Source: Scedosporium boydii
Taxonomy: Eukaryota; Ascomycota; Sordariomycetes; Microascales; Microascaceae
NCBI GenBank assembly: GCA_002221725.1
Contig: NJFT01000143.1
Location: 1-64,000, forward strand
Direction of reading: 5' to 3'
DNA length: 64,000 bases
Notes under the pieces: generated by a model
What the model saw: only the letters and a program-made list of their open reading frames with translations
What the model was told of the DNA's origin: nothing
The model's database searches: none
Program-made: the position numbers and the translations under genes
Shown: in pieces, positions 1 through 13,240 of the stretch
Position numbering within the stretch: position 1 is the first letter of the stretch
Layout of the letters: every line of letters starts with the position of its first letter

Positions 1-72
<72 letters not shown>
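1..72. repeat. 72-nt poly(A) run at window start
   Basis: The first 72 bases are uninterrupted A. Nothing beside it looks like telomeric TTAGGG/CCCTAA repeat. It may be a genuine homopolymer, the A tail of a retroelement lying outside the window, or an assembly edge; the sequence alone cannot decide. Confidence 0.9.
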
Positions 73-74
<2 letters not shown>

Positions 75-1655
75 CAGCTGCGGTATAATATTATCCTTGC
101 TATGGGTCCTGTGAAGAAAAAAGAACGAATCTGGCTCGCTCACACGATTCCTGCCATGTAGCTGAGCGCCATATCCGCTTCATCGGGGCCGAAGGGTACA
201 TTGAAAGTCGATTGGGGAGGAAAATAGGAGGATTCCGGTCAGGAAAATAACACAAGTACATGGGGGGCTGCTTCGTAAGTAGACAATAATGGAACGGATG
301 GCATGGCTGTTGGTTCTTCTGCAATATCTCGTCAAGCATGGGCGGTCTGATTCGATCCGTTTTAGGACGGTTGCAGCACTCTCGCATCTCGTTACCATTC
401 CCTCGGGTCAATATTCATACTGTGAATAAAAAGGATGAGAGAGGGGAAACCGTGAGGGAAAAGTGGAAGAAATGAGGGCGCGGATAGGAGGAAAGCCGGA
501 AGCTGGGAGTTGGCATCCAGACCGTTCGTGGAACGAGTGGCGTCGATGAGGCGCCACGGCCGATGAGAACGGTCTCGAAGAGCACGAAGAGCACAAGGAG
601 GAAATATGAGGTAGAAAGAGAAGGAGAAGAAGGAGAAGGAGAAGGAGAAGAGGCAGAGCAAGTGGACTGGCTTGGCCCGGCCGCGGCGTGGAACTGTCTT
701 GTCTGCCAGGCCATTCTCTCTCCCTTGATGCAAGGGAGACGAAATCCACTCGCAGTTGGTTGCTTTTCCATAGTGATGCGCGAGGATGGGGCGCAGAGAG
801 ATGATGAGACTCCAGTGGGGATGGCATTAGTGCTGTAGGATCATTTGTAGCGTCCAGTAGTGTCGGGGATTGGGATTTGGTACTACTGTACCTCTTCCAG
901 CGCAGCCTTTTCTGCGCATTCCCCATTGATTTCCCCGTTCCTCGTTCCTCGTCATGGAATGAAGCGTCACCTCTCTGCTTTTTTCCGGTGACTCTTCGCA
1001 TTCGATTCCAATCTTACCTCGCAGCCCGCGCTCCACCCCTGTTGGCAGGCCAAGCTCAGAGGTCGAAGAAAAAGACCGAGCTCTTGGCGTGGATCAAATA
1101 CGATCGATCCATCGACAGCCTTGATTAGTGTCATGATATTGTCTTGCATTGTATTGGATTGAATGTAGAAGGCCTTTCGTGTGGGCAAGCCGGCGAAGAA
1201 ACGGGGCTACCGCAGTTACACAGAAGAGCAAGGATACCGAGGCTGATCAAGCACAACAAGCCTGCCTGCCTGCCTGCCCGCATTGGAGGATCAATACTTC
1301 ATCGAGTGAAGGTCCGAGATGAACGCAACACAGAAATCCTAGAAAAGCCACCCCCCCCCAAAAAAGACACGCAGACGAAAATCAGAAATGGGAATGGAGG
1401 AAAAGACCAAGGGAGGAGGCAACATGCAACACACAACACGCAATAGAACGAGATGGCAACACAGGAAGGAGCGAGGAGCGTTGCGGGTTGGGTAGGACAA
1501 CAGAACACAGTGCGATGCACTGTTCAGGCAATGAGGTGGGGAGCGACTTCCATGGAGATCGATGTGACTCGAGCTCCTCTTTGCGACGCAAACATGCGCC
1601 TTCCTTCACCACGCGGTACGTACCGTTGTCGTATGGACACAGGTACACGCAGGTA

Positions 1656-4600
1656 TACGAAGTACATGGGGATCCATGTATCCACCAGCTGTGGACATTG
1701 CACAAATGTACCTCCGCCTCTCCCACCGCACACCACGCTTCGTTACTTCGTACATATCCTCCCTCCGCTGCGTCCAACATCGTAGCACGACAGTACGACG
1801 CCATCATCGACGACCAAGGGCTGTGAAGCCACGACGGACAAACATGGCCCACGGGCCAGATTTTTTAGTTCCGCAAGCGTCAAGAAGGATTGGGTGGGCC
1901 GCAGCACGAGAAATCAGGGCTCGACTGCATCTCCCGAGGCCAGTCACACTCCGACCCGACAGTCTGGTTCAGGATAATATGAAGCTGATTTAGTTTAATA
2001 ACGGCCAGAGAGGGCGGCACGAGGATGGATGCTGTTGGTCAAGCGCTCGATCCACCACCACAAAGCAGGAGTAGAGCTGGGGAAGGGTATTGGGGCCTTC
2101 CCCCCTTCTCCCTCGAGCGCTTCCGGTCTTCCGCTTCTCCTCTTTTTGCTCGTCTATTTCGAGAGTCAAGGCAAGGGCGATTATGCGCGGCTTCCCATTC
2201 TTCCATTCTTCTTCGAGTTTACCCACAACTTACGTGGCCAGGCATGCGGCCGTTGAGAGAAGAGTCGAATCAAGTGATTAATCGCCAGGCGCCGGGCTCC
2301 CTCTACCGCCCCCTTGTCTTCACAGTGGTGGTGGTGGGCGTAGCTGGCCTGGCCAAGCTGGCAGAGTCCAGGAAGCACGAGAACAAGTGGTAATAGTACT
2401 TGTGGCCAAGACTGTTGGGTTGATGCTTGTAGCCATTCGGCAATATGGCAGATATTGTTAGATTGTCTCGAGTCTGGGGCCACATCGGGCCTGATCGGTT
2501 GACTGATTTCCATATTTTCGACCCCAACTCGTCTCGTCTTGTCTCATTTCGAGGTTTGACCGAGTCCCGCCGCTGTACCTCAAGAGGAAGCCATCATACG
2601 CTACGAAATAGTGCAAACACACTATTACAATGGCTTGACAGCTTAGGTTCCGCTGTGGGGCAGAGACACAGAGACAAACCTGAGAATGTCAACTCCCGAG
2701 CTACCTTAGGGCATGGTCATGATGTAAGTGTGGCTAACGGCTGCTGGGCACCCCGTCGTTGCTGAGATGAATCAAAGGCTCTCGGTGGATGTCGGTGACA
2801 ATTTTGCCATAGTTATGATTTACGGCACCAGCTCGGCTGGACAATAACGGACATGGTGATGAAATTCGATCCTGAAGTTCGTGACCTCCCCCCCGTAAAG
2901 TGCTCATCATCGGCCCTGGGGCTTCCCGTACCATGTTCGTGCTTCCTAGAACCAGCAACTGGTCCATGCTTCAGGAGAAAGCCTAGGCAATCAATTGATC
3001 AATTGGTACCTTCGTATCTTATTGATAGCAACAATAGCAGTCAGACTGCCCAAAAATAGGTGCCCACTCCGAATTTCCTACGAAGTAGTGGATAATAGTA
3101 CCTGTGTACGCACTCAAGTGATGCATCGTGGCCTGTGCAGGCGACCTACTTTCAGGCCGTCCACTGTTCATTCCAGACCTGCCCAATCTCCTTCCGCATT
3201 TTCGTCCAATTTACTGTATGGGGTGGTGGTGCTGTACCTTAAAATAAGCCGAAACCCTCTCGTCGCAGCAGAGCTGCTTAGCCGCCGCCGCTTTCACCCT
3301 CTAGCTTGCATCTTCGAGTTGCACAAATAAATTAGTATTGTATAGTGGCCCCCGTTATTCGGGGGGATCAATGGTCGATGAAAAGACGGTTCGTGGAGAG
3401 AATCCCCGCTCCTACATTTCAATCATGCACCCAGTCCCCCAGTCCTCATCTCCGCAATTCAATGGTATCCAACGTAATACTTAGCACACTCCAGTTGAAT
3501 TTACGGAGTAAGACTGAGAAAAAGAAGAAAACTAAATCACTGACCCTGTCCGGATTTAATGCTGCGTGCGGCTGGTTGAGCTCTGGCCTCTTTGTGCTAC
3601 CACAAGTCGTCGATCTGTTAAGGGAGCAAGGTACTTCGTCGGTGAGAGTTCGAAGGAGCATTCAAACCAATTTTTGGAAGAGTCAAACCTGGGAAGGATA
3701 CAATTTGATGGGGTCCGAGGTAATAATACAGGTTGGGGATGAGGATTGGCAGGTTGGCGTATGTATTTCTTGTACCCGTATGGCCTGGCCTGGCGTGGAC
3801 ATGCATATTGATCATTGTTACTTTTAAAGTACACTACTTCATGCGAAGTACAGATCAACGCTCTGCCTCTTCGAGTAATTCGTACTCCGCGATCCTGCTT
3901 TTCACCACCGAGTCTCGAACCACGCCATCATTGATGTTGTATCTAAGTACCTTTTCCTCCACCACGGCTACCAGAAGCATCATTGATTCGATGTACGATG
4001 TACACCTGACAGAGTATCAAGCGCGCTTCTTTCCGAATGCAGCTTTCAGGTTGCAGGGTCAAAACAAGATGCTGACTTGATTCTTGAAAAGGCCGGAAAT
4101 GTCGCGAGCCGACGGACCACCCGCCGTTTTTGTCATGGAAGCCCTCGATTTGTTCCCTCCACCCTGTCAAAAAGAGGCGCCGTCATGCGGCACAGCTGAG
4201 CAGCTTGATAGGCTGGGGACTTGGGGTGCGTGTCGTACCGGGTTCTTCAGGGTCGAGGCCGGGGTTTGGAGAAGACCGGGTTGGGTACTCACATCAATCA
4301 TCGATCCAATCTCGACCAAGTAAGGTGCGAATCCGCTAGTACAAGTTGTGCTCACTCGCATGCAGTAGTTCAGTCGGGGGATTCAGGAAGGGGAAGGTGT
4401 GGCAGGGAGCGACAGGACCGGTACGCACGGGAGTTACTCCCGCTCAGGGTCACGGTCCATTGATCTTCGATAGTAGCGCAACTACGAAGTACGAAAGCGA
4501 GCAGTGGGCTTAGTGCGTTGTCTTCCCTGCTCAAATCATATCCCTCCCTTGTCAAGTTGTCCTTATCCGTGGACTAGCACGAAGTACTTCGTACCTTGTA

Positions 4601-5585
4601 ATTTATCCGTCGTCCTGCCCGCTTCTGTTGCTGCTTCTGCTTCTGCTTCTGCTTCTGTGGTGATACAACTCTCGCGAACTTGCTGGCAGCCATGAACTGG
4701 TGGTGGTGCTGCTCGCTGCTGCATTTGTCGTTAGTCCCACGCAAAGCCCTTGTCCTTGAGTTACCGGACCGACATGTACTTTTAGGCACGTGGATGGAAT
4801 TTTAGGTGGCCTGGGGGCCAGGCCAGGTAACACGAGTCCATCTCTCCTAGAACCAAACACAGAGGTCAACTACGCGCCCAAGGCAGTTTCAACATCACTT
4901 TGTCTGTAGGTGTTTGCATCTTGGATCTGGATATCGACCCTTGATTCGATCATGTCAGTATTTAGATCCTGCCATGGCCAACAGCGACAGACATTGCGGT
5001 GTAGTATAGAGACACCAGGGCTTCATCATGACTGGCCTCCTCTTTGATCCACCCCATGGCCCCCCCGTGGGCTAGCTCATGCCAAGCGATTTCCCTGGCC
5101 TTAACAATGAAGCGCGCGTAAGCGATGGAACCAGAAGTGGGTATGTGCTCAAATCTTCATACGAAGTACTCATAAACAATCAGCCATGATCCATGGATTA
5201 TGGATCTCAGGAGGGACCCCGACTTCCCTGAGGATTCTTTGTTTAGCGACCGCCGTTGCATTCTTGCCAACACACAGAGCGATTCTCGATTCCTTAGAGG
5301 AGGATCTACGATGATCGGTTGATCAAAAAGGTCTCGAGTTGAGATGAAGCCCACCTTGTCCGGGTTTGGCAAGCATCCACTCATCCACCTCCTTCGTAAG
5401 GACAGATTCCACCTTTGGTCCCCCGGTGGCATTCGAGCAAATAGTCTTGTCCGATACGAGATGGCTGCAGATAGGTAGTGGCCAACTCCAGACACCAACG
5501 CTTTGCTTCTGCAAATTACGCAACCCTCCATCGCACATGGGAGGGAGAGAAAGTCTCCTGACCTGTCAACTCCAACTACTTCGTA
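1656..5585. repeat. Cluster A of the TACGAAGTA/TACTTCGTA motif (7 copies)
   Basis: Exact copies start at 1656, 1744, 3079, 4483, 4585, 5160 and 5577. Each is a quasi-palindrome: TAC and GTA pair with each other around an asymmetric GAA/TTC centre, often extended to GTAC on one or both sides. Near-copies lie at about 3838-3858, 5876, 6815 and 7470. All are in DNA without recognisable genes. Confidence 0.8.
4633..4656. repeat. (GCTTCT)4 microsatellite
   Basis: Four perfect hexamer units in intergenic DNA; no coding frame across it is supported. Confidence 0.85.
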
Positions 5586-8278
5586 CTCTTGCCCTTTTTT
5601 TGCGGAAGCTGTCGTTGTTGAGGGTTTCCTTACTGTTTTAGACATACGAATAGGCGGCTGAGACTAGTATGGATCAACTCCGACCTATCTAACACTCCCC
5701 CACCCGTGCCTGGAGAAAATCCTACTGCCAACCGAACGAGAGCCGAGGGTGATGGGGTGCTTGTCTTGCCTTCTTTGCTTTTGGTGTCTCCTTCGTAAGC
5801 AATGGGCGAAGGAAACTACAAAGTATTTCGAGAATTAACTAATCGCCGAGAACATACCCGTTGATGTACGCTCCAACGAAGTACAAATAACTTAGATACT
5901 CGAATGGTGATACTCTGGACCGTCTCGAAACGGAGCATTAATGCAATCCTCTTGAGAAGGAAGTACCAAATATCCCATCTCTATCATGCGGATTGCCCTT
6001 TTTGCTGTTTCTTTTTTTCCTTTTTTCCCAGTTGTGCGACTTTGCTTTTCTTCCAACACAGCACCCCCATCCACTTCTACCCACCTCTGTGAACCAACAC
6101 CTCAAGTGCCATTCGACAATCACGAGGCAAGGGGCGACCCTAGTTCTGGCAATCGTCATCCATACCGATTTGCCTAGGATGCCGGGTTGTTTGTCCGCGT
6201 TGTAATTTACCCTTTCCCACCAATTTGATCCAAGGCTGCCTCCTCGTGGCGCTGGCGGCCCCTTCTCTGATTCTCACATGTTCCCAACATGGCCGGCCCT
6301 GGGGTCGGGATGGGACGAGCTTGATCTGTAGAGGCAGGAACTTACTGGTACTTCCCTCGCCATCATATCATATACAGAGTGAAAATGCCAGGTGGCTCGC
6401 CAAGTTTGGCTGAATGGAATCCTTCATCTACATACTTACTACGCCTCATTCATCCACCAACGGATGCATGCGCCGCACCCCGACCGGAGTGGAGGCCAGT
6501 TACCAGTTACTTGTGCCGGGTCTATTCTAGTCTTCTGCTTCATTACCTCTTGGGCCATGTTGTGCGGAGTTGGTACCGGGCAAAGCTTCAGTTGTCAGGA
6601 TACAAGGCAGCGGTTCATCTGCTAATGAAGTACGTTGAGCCACCGGCTCTCGTCTCTAGAGCAGCCTGCTTCACTTCTCTGCCACTATCACACCTTTCCC
6701 ACGTCCAGATATCCAAGCAGGACGTGCCTTCACCCTACCATGGCATGATGTAGGTCTCTAAGTGGTTGCTTGTCTTCATCCCACGCCCCATTACCCTGCG
6801 TGAGGCCCGTTAGTACTTCTTCGTACGGGCAGCAGACTCTCCAAAGCGGAGGTGATACACCTCCTGGGTTTCGGAGAGCAGAAGCAAGCAGCCGAACTAG
6901 AAAGGGAATCATGAGATGTGCAAACTAGTATTGCTTGCATTCAGCCAGATTCTCTCGGCCATACGATAGGGTCGTAGCGTCCCTCCTTTCCGAGATGGCT
7001 TGGTGGAGAAAGAACCAACTGCATCTTGTTGCAGAAGATCATGCTTTTCGATGGGCTCGAGTGGTAAAGAGGAATTCATCGATCCTATGGTAATCTTGTC
7101 GTCACCCGGCAGCAGTTCGCACGAAGAAGCAAGGAGGGCTAGCGGGTTTCTCGTTTATGAATGATTCGCACCATTGTGTGGAGCGTAACTGAGGATGAAG
7201 CGAACTATTCATCCCTTTTCGGGGAATTTTGTGCGCTAGAAAAAGCACTTTATCTGTACCAAGCCCGTCATCATCGAAAAGCTGGACCATTTTTAAGATT
7301 CTCTGCTGGCCCCTGTCGAATCTATCGTCTGCAAGTCTTAGTGGCCCATCTTGCTATCGATCCCCATCTCTCATTCCTTTTTCCTCTTCTCTGCACTGAG
7401 TACTGCCCTGATGATTTCTCGGGCTTTCCTCAGGAACTCTTCTCTCAGTTCTCCTCTCATACCCGTTTCCCCGTACTTCTTTGTACGTCTGGAGTACCTT
7501 ATCGACATGCAGGGCCAAACCTTGATTGTATGGTGATGAGGCTGGTGCTTGCTTTTCCCCCTCTTCTTCTTGTCCTCTTGCTCCTTGATCTACCCGAGTG
7601 TTTTACGGCATGTTAAGGATATGTTTCCACTTTCACCACTATCACGTTCAAGTTTGGTTTACTAACAACAGGCACTGACACTAGACCTGGGACAACATGC
7701 ACACCACCGACACATCTCGACTTGGATGGACACGAAAGGGGTCTCTCCAGGTCTCGGTTGAATTAGACATTGTGTTTATTCATTTAAGACTTGTGCACAG
7801 AATGGCAGGTGGCAAGGGAACTCTCTCAAACTGAGGAGACAACATGCAGGGGCCTTTTCCTTCCTCGCTCGGACAACGGGTGTTGGTGCCGACTTTGTCT
7901 AGGCATCAGGAAGAGAGGCGGGGGGGGGGAGGGACTACGGGCCGCATGGGTGGCAAAGGAACGATAATGACACGCAAACATGCATCTTTTGCACTTGCCG
8001 AGTATCGCAAGTATTATAATCTACAATATTTGCCCAAATGGACAAATGGAGCCCAGGAGGTAGGGGGTGACTCGACGAGGAAAGGGGGGGCCTGTTGGAA
8101 GGATGGTCATGCACAATCAGTCTCACCGGGACCCGAGAGAGTGGTTCTGGCGCTTGGGCTTGCAATATTATTGCTCATAGCCACAAACTACTGAAATAAC
8201 TGCATAAACCACGGGACAATCAGAGAGAAGAAGAAGAGATCCTTGTTTTCGTGGCTGTCCAGGACTCTGTGTAGCTCT

Positions 8279-9559
8279 TTACAATCTCGAGGTATGAAGA
8301 GCGGCTATATCGTCTGGAAGGCCACTCGCGGCGTCTCCACTGGGGACTGGATCGCCAAAGATGAAGGCCTCGTCGCCGGTAAAGTACCTAAAGGACGTGG
8401 AGAACAGTTGTTAGTTCGAGGGGAAGGTGTTATGGAAAGTGTACTCATGAGTTTCCTGAACAGGGAGGAGGGAGATGCGGTGAGTGCAATGTGACGGGCT
8501 TGGGTACATTCTGAATGAAAACACATACCACCCCCGTTCTGGCCCACCACTTAGGAAGCTGCAGTCGCTGTTTGCTTGACAAATCCAATTTCCAACAAGC
8601 CTCATTGGCTTTTGGGCCGCATCCGCGCTGCCCGTGGTACTTGAAGTGACGGGGATAGGCTTGGTTGTGTTGGAAGCCTGGTCGTCAGCCCCGTCTGGGG
8701 GCGACTGCACACAAGCATCCAGATCCGCGAGAGTTGATGAAGAAATAGAGCTAAGAGTAGTTGGTCGCTTGAAGATGCTTAATCCGCAAGTAAAAGTATC
8801 AAAGTCCTGAACGTCTACCCTGTCAGGGATCTGTCCTGTAAGAACCCTCCCTAATGCTATTATCACCGCAGCGTGAGAGCATAGAATCACGGACCGGACA
8901 CCTTCTGCATCACACCGCTCGATTATCTTCTCGACTGCTGACCGAACGCGATCATATAGGCCCTCGATACTCTCTCCCTTCTTCTCCGCAACGACCCCAG
9001 ACTCGAACGAATCGTCAAGCACTGGAAACAGTGTCTTCAAGAAAGACATCTGGGCGGGCTTTGGTTGGTCAAAGTGAGCCTGCCCGTAGAATTCTCCTAG
9101 GCCTGTTTCGCTACGGATCACCAGTGGAGTAAGCAGTGCTCCGCTCTCTTCCTGAGACTTGGCCGCGTGCTCGTTCCGAAGCGATATATATGGTGAGATA
9201 GTCTGGAGACATCGGTAGTAAGGGCTGGAGTACACGGCATCGATTGGGGGCTCAAGGGACATAAGGTGAGCTCCTAACTGCCGAGCTTGGTCGACGCCGT
9301 GAGCTGTCAAAGGCGTGTCTGCGGCGATTTTAGTGGGTGACAGGACCGCCGTTGTGGCTACTCCCGAGACAGGATCAACGAAGTAACTACACCGAAACTA
9401 GAAGGGAGATAGAGCTTAGTTTCCATGATTCCGTATCCTACTTTATCTCGCGGCTGGTAGAACTCCCGCCTGATCCACTCTTTCCAGCGGCCAAGGAGAG
9501 AAACGGCGGTGTGGTATTCTTACCCCATGGCGAACAACGTAGATGGTCTCAAGAGACAT
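8279..9559 (-). CDS. TFIIIC tau55 (TFC7)-like histidine phosphatase family protein
   Basis: I assemble three exons on the minus strand: 9559-9524, 9397-8529 and 8387-8279, giving 337 aa. The introns start GTAAGA and GTATGT and end CTAG and TTTAG, and the reading frame closes exactly. Exon 1 encodes M-S-L-E-T-I-Y-V-V-R-H-G, so the catalytic RHG motif (R10, H11) sits at the exon end, followed by F-R in exon 2. Further phosphoglycerate-mutase-fold residues are visible: R74 in SPYYRCLQT, E114 in LGEFYGQ and H187 in LCSHAAV. The tail GDCSFLSGG-like segment followed by ERGWYFTGDE is typical of fungal Tfc7 relatives. In yeast the tau55 subunit belongs to TFIIIC, which recruits RNA polymerase III to tRNA genes; whether this copy is a TFIIIC subunit or a stand-alone phosphatase is inference. 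It is divergent from the SIN1 gene. Confidence 0.85.
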
Positions 9560-10451
9560 CTTAAAACGCCCGGAAGAAACCAAAATTTCTAAGAATAGCT
9601 TCCTAAATACCGGTTAATAGTTGGAAAGCTAAAATAGAAACGATTTAACAGCGGTGTTTTACTCACAAAGTGAGGAGGATTGCTCTTCTAGCCCAGTCTT
9701 CTGGGGCTCTTCAGAGCCACACCGGGTGCACTACGACGGATCCAAACGGGGCCTTGTCTCGACACAGGGAATGGGACAGAGTCTCGGTAGAGGGAATGGT
9801 CTATCTCAGATTTCAAAGCGAATAGACATGTCTGAACTACACCTTCGCGTTAGGAAGCTTGATTTCAGACCCCAGGTATCTAGAACCTGCCCTGTAAAAC
9901 AGCCCGCCACAACATTCAAGGAGGAATGCTCTTACACTCAAAACTCGAACGCTCGAAAAAAATACGAAGAGCAATAAATCGACTGCAAAGCTGTAAACAT
10001 CGATTCGAACGCGAGCAATGCCGCCGGATATTAGTGTTCTTGTGATGGGATGCCGAGGCATCAGGTCGGGGTTGAGGGCACCATGCCTATAGAGGGGCTA
10101 ATTCTTAAACCGGGTATGTTACACACATTTAAAGATCTCGGTGTGAGTATTCAATTATCAGAATAAACTACCCAGCCTCGGTGAATGTCAATTGAAATCT
10201 CGGTGTGTGTCCAATCCGCCCCTCAATTTTGAGAAAGGCTGAGGAGACCTCTGACACGCTCCTTCCTAGTTACGAGTTGTTGCGACTCCCGACGTTTCCT
10301 CCACTGAATTAACTTCCATTGCCCCCCCCCCCCCCTTGTATTTTTGCAGAGGGGAGAATGGACAATGCTCAGTTCTCCTCATGCTTCTAGGAGCCCTTCA
10401 TTTTCGTAAATCCGCACACCCAACAACAGACTCGGTGGTGAGCTAGCCACT
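9560..10451. promoter_or_regulatory. Shared divergent promoter region, TFC7-like / SIN1
   Basis: This is 892 bp between two divergent start codons. It contains an AT-rich stretch just upstream of the minus-strand gene, a C14 run at 10322-10335 about 115 bp before the SIN1 ATG, and two copies of ATCTCGGTGTG (near 10136 and 10198). A frame at 9654-9977 has no recognisable domain. No TATA box is evident. Confidence 0.5.
10322..10335. repeat. C14 homopolymer
   Basis: Fourteen C in a row upstream of the SIN1 gene; such runs are prone to length error in assembly. Confidence 0.85.
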
Positions 10452-13240
10452 ATGTCTGTCCTCCAGACCGAGGAGTATGTGATCTCCCATGGTTTCTCCT
10501 CTCAGCGTTCTTGGAATATCTCCAACATCCCACGCTAACAACAAACCTCTACAGCCTGGTATCGTACCAGCTACGAAGCAGTTACCTAGATGATATTGCC
10601 GATGGCGTAGGCGAACGTCTCCTTACACTGAACGACGGATTCCTCAATTCTGCTGCATACAAGGCCGCCGGATGGCGAACAAACCATGCCCTTTCGAAAC
10701 GAACCCATTCCCCTCCTATACCAACCGCAATCGCATCGGAGTATTTCCAGGCGCCGCGCTTCGCCCGCCACACCCTCGAAGACGAAGCCGACGATGGCGG
10801 GATGCTTGCCGTTGGCGGGGACAGCACTCTTGGGCCCGGGATGGCGATCAAGCGAAGACGGCGGCGAGAGCAGATGGAAGAAGATGATAGCAGCGACCTC
10901 AGCGACGAGAGCGATGACGAGTCCGATACGCGGCCGGCACAACAAATAAAATTTGCCAAGATGCCAGTCAGGGGGAGGGCGGGTTCATCCCCGCTTCAAT
11001 CTTCGAATCTAAGGCAGATGACGACCGCGTCGTCGCCGCATGCCACCGGCCCTGGACTTAGACGGGGATCACAGTCGGCTCTCGATACGGTTAAGGAGCG
11101 GGTGAGGCGAGATACTGTTACCAGCAGCGAAATATCTTCTGAAAATGAATTCGATGCGTCTGGATTCCACCGGCAACGCGAGCAAGCCCGCCTGGCCGCC
11201 CGTATGGCTGCTGCTAAAGCTAGTCGGTCTCGGGCGAAGTCCAACGATGATATCGTTCCGAGGGTCCCACGTCACGACAGCTTACCGTTACCTGAAGAGG
11301 AAGAAGAAGAATCCGACGCCTCTGATATATCAGATGCCGCTTTTGCGGAGAGTATCGACTCCGCCTCCATCCTAGACGCTGTCGACAACCCCATTCACGG
11401 CTCTCCTACAATCCAGGTCGTCGGGACACCCCCTCGAGCATTTACAAGACAATCAACCATACGCAGGTCGCACGCTCCACAGCCCAGAGTGCTCGAGGCA
11501 CTCCCTCCGCCTCGGCCAATGAGTACAATTCGGCCGATAAGCATGGCGCAACCGGTCAGCATGCTATCAGAGCTACTGAAATCGAAGAAGTCTAAGTCAA
11601 AACCTACGATGCCTTTCCAAACTTTCGCATCCCTCTCTGGGGAAGGCGATAATAGGAGACCCATGCTTCTTCGGATATACGTCCCGTTCTCTGAGGATCC
11701 CGACGAGCCTTTCGAGGTGCTCATTCGCCGTGACGTCAGTGATGATGCGGGTGGTAACTTCCGCGTCGTCACCGTGAGCGATGCCATCGGCCTCAGTCTC
11801 TTACGGTATATTCAAGAGAAGAGGCAACCGCCCCTGCCGGCGGAGAAACTCAACGTCAATTGGTATAGCTTACGAATTGTCGAGGAAGGCGGCGAGATCG
11901 ATGACGATTTCCCGCCACTAGAGAGGAAGAAGCCGCTTGCGTCGTTCACCACCGTTAACAACCGCGCCGCGGCATCAAATTTTCAACAAGGCGCGGCAAC
12001 TAGAGGTGGCGGCAGAAACAGGGCAAATTCTAACAAGGCCCATGATGAGTTTGCCTTGGTTCAGGCATCAGCATCGGAATACGAGGAGAATAAGAAGATC
12101 ACACCGGAGTATGAGCCCGATGAAGAGGAGATAGATGGGGACGGTGGCGGCGATGACGGCAAAGATGCTACGCCGAAGAACACCACACCCCAACCCGACC
12201 CGGTCGCCTCCCGCGCTCCAGACCAGCCCAGGCAGAACCCTCTTCTAACGACTGCGTACCGGCCTGGGGCACTTCTGGATCAACCCCAGGTGGTTACGTC
12301 GGTGCCACATACGAGGGGACAGCAGAAATTGCTACGGGTCAATATACTATCGTCGGACACGGCTCCAGGTCAATTGGTCACATTGGACGTGACTACCGAT
12401 ACCTATCTAGCCGAAGTACTAGATCTCGTATGCAAGAAGCGGCAACTCGACAAGGTCAACCACGTTCTCAAGATCCCGAACTCAGGGGCGGTGGTCATGG
12501 TGGATCGGCCTGTGGCGTCCCTTGGAGCGGTGTCAGAACTAGAACTACACCGCCGGCGTTTCGCCACGGACGGCCCCCTCACAGTGACAGGATCGCCTAG
12601 CAGCGCGTCGCCGAAGCTTCCATTCACGGAGGGTGGCCAGCAGAAACGATGGAAGAAAGACAAGTTCATGGGGGTGCACCCGCTAGCGCGGGAGGCGCTG
12701 AAGCAGGACGAGCTAAACAACGCCAACTACAAGAAGTATACGGTTTGGCGGAAGCAGCCCATGCGGATCGTGGGGATGAGCGAGAGGATTTTCATCATCG
12801 ACGGTGAATACATTCACATCATGGCGGCTTCCGGGGCCAAGGGTGTCGACGGGGGCAGGAAGGCCACGACGGTGCACTTTAGCAATGTCGTGGGTTGCAA
12901 GGTTATGAGGAAGCATCCGACTACATTCAAGGTACGTCATTTCCACGTCGCATAGTTTTTCTTTTCTTCTCCCCTGCGATGCCGTGGGATCCGGCAAAGC
13001 CCTTTTTTTTTCTGCTTGCGAGTCTTCCGACGCCAGAAAAGGAGGAAAATGAATGATTGTCGTCGCATGGGTGAAAAGGGAGTCGAATGCTAACGGGGTT
13101 TCCCCTTGTTCAAATTATAGTTGGTCGTGTACAAAGCTACCGAGAGCAAACGATATGATTTCGAGGCTAAGACGGCGGACGAGGCCAACGAGATCGTCAA
13201 GGAGCTGAAGAAGGGGATCTCGCCTTATCGAGACGTTTAA
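10452..13240 (+). CDS. SIN1/AVO1, TORC2 subunit (stress-activated MAPK-interacting protein)
   Basis: The exons are 10452-10474, 10555-12931 and 13121-13240, giving 839 aa. The first intron (GTATGT, branch GCTAAC, CTACAG) joins the short start MSVLQTED to LVSYQLRSSYL, the usual fungal SIN1 N-terminus; the last (GTACGT to ATTATAG) joins TTFK to LVVYKATES. Visible regions are a low-complexity acidic and basic N-terminal half, the CRIM domain at about residues 360-475 (begins MPFQTFASLSG), a Ras-binding-like domain around 590-690 and a C-terminal PH domain from about 735. In yeast and animals SIN1 holds the TORC2 kinase complex together, presents AGC kinases (Ypk1/Akt) to TOR, and uses the PH domain to reach the plasma membrane. 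The length fits fungal orthologues. Confidence 0.93.

Larger units (their letters stand above)
73..8278. other. Gene-empty 8.2-kb region
   Basis: No open frame here has a recognisable domain or can be joined into a convincing spliced gene. The longest frames (about 150-200 codons, for example 408-1001 minus and 5157-5645 minus) are low-complexity or carry the dispersed TACGAAGTA motif. The region holds simple repeats (GAAGGA tract near 614-652, CCTG x4 at 1261-1276, GCTTCT x4 at 4633-4656), a 14-bp palindrome at 2992-3005, and seven copies of the 9-bp motif. Non-coding RNAs or very small genes cannot be excluded. Confidence 0.6.

Noticed and set aside
1..100. Telomere at the left edge
   Set aside because: No TTAGGG/CCCTAA units; only poly(A).
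5157..5645. 162-codon minus-strand frame
   Set aside because: No recognisable domain, no plausible promoter or introns, and it contains two copies of the dispersed noncoding motif.
9837..10061. Minus-strand frame with IDVYSFAVDLLLF, reminiscent of kinase subdomain IX
   Set aside because: Only one short resemblance, no catalytic loop or DFG/APE motif in any nearby frame, and an in-frame stop just upstream; chance match likely.
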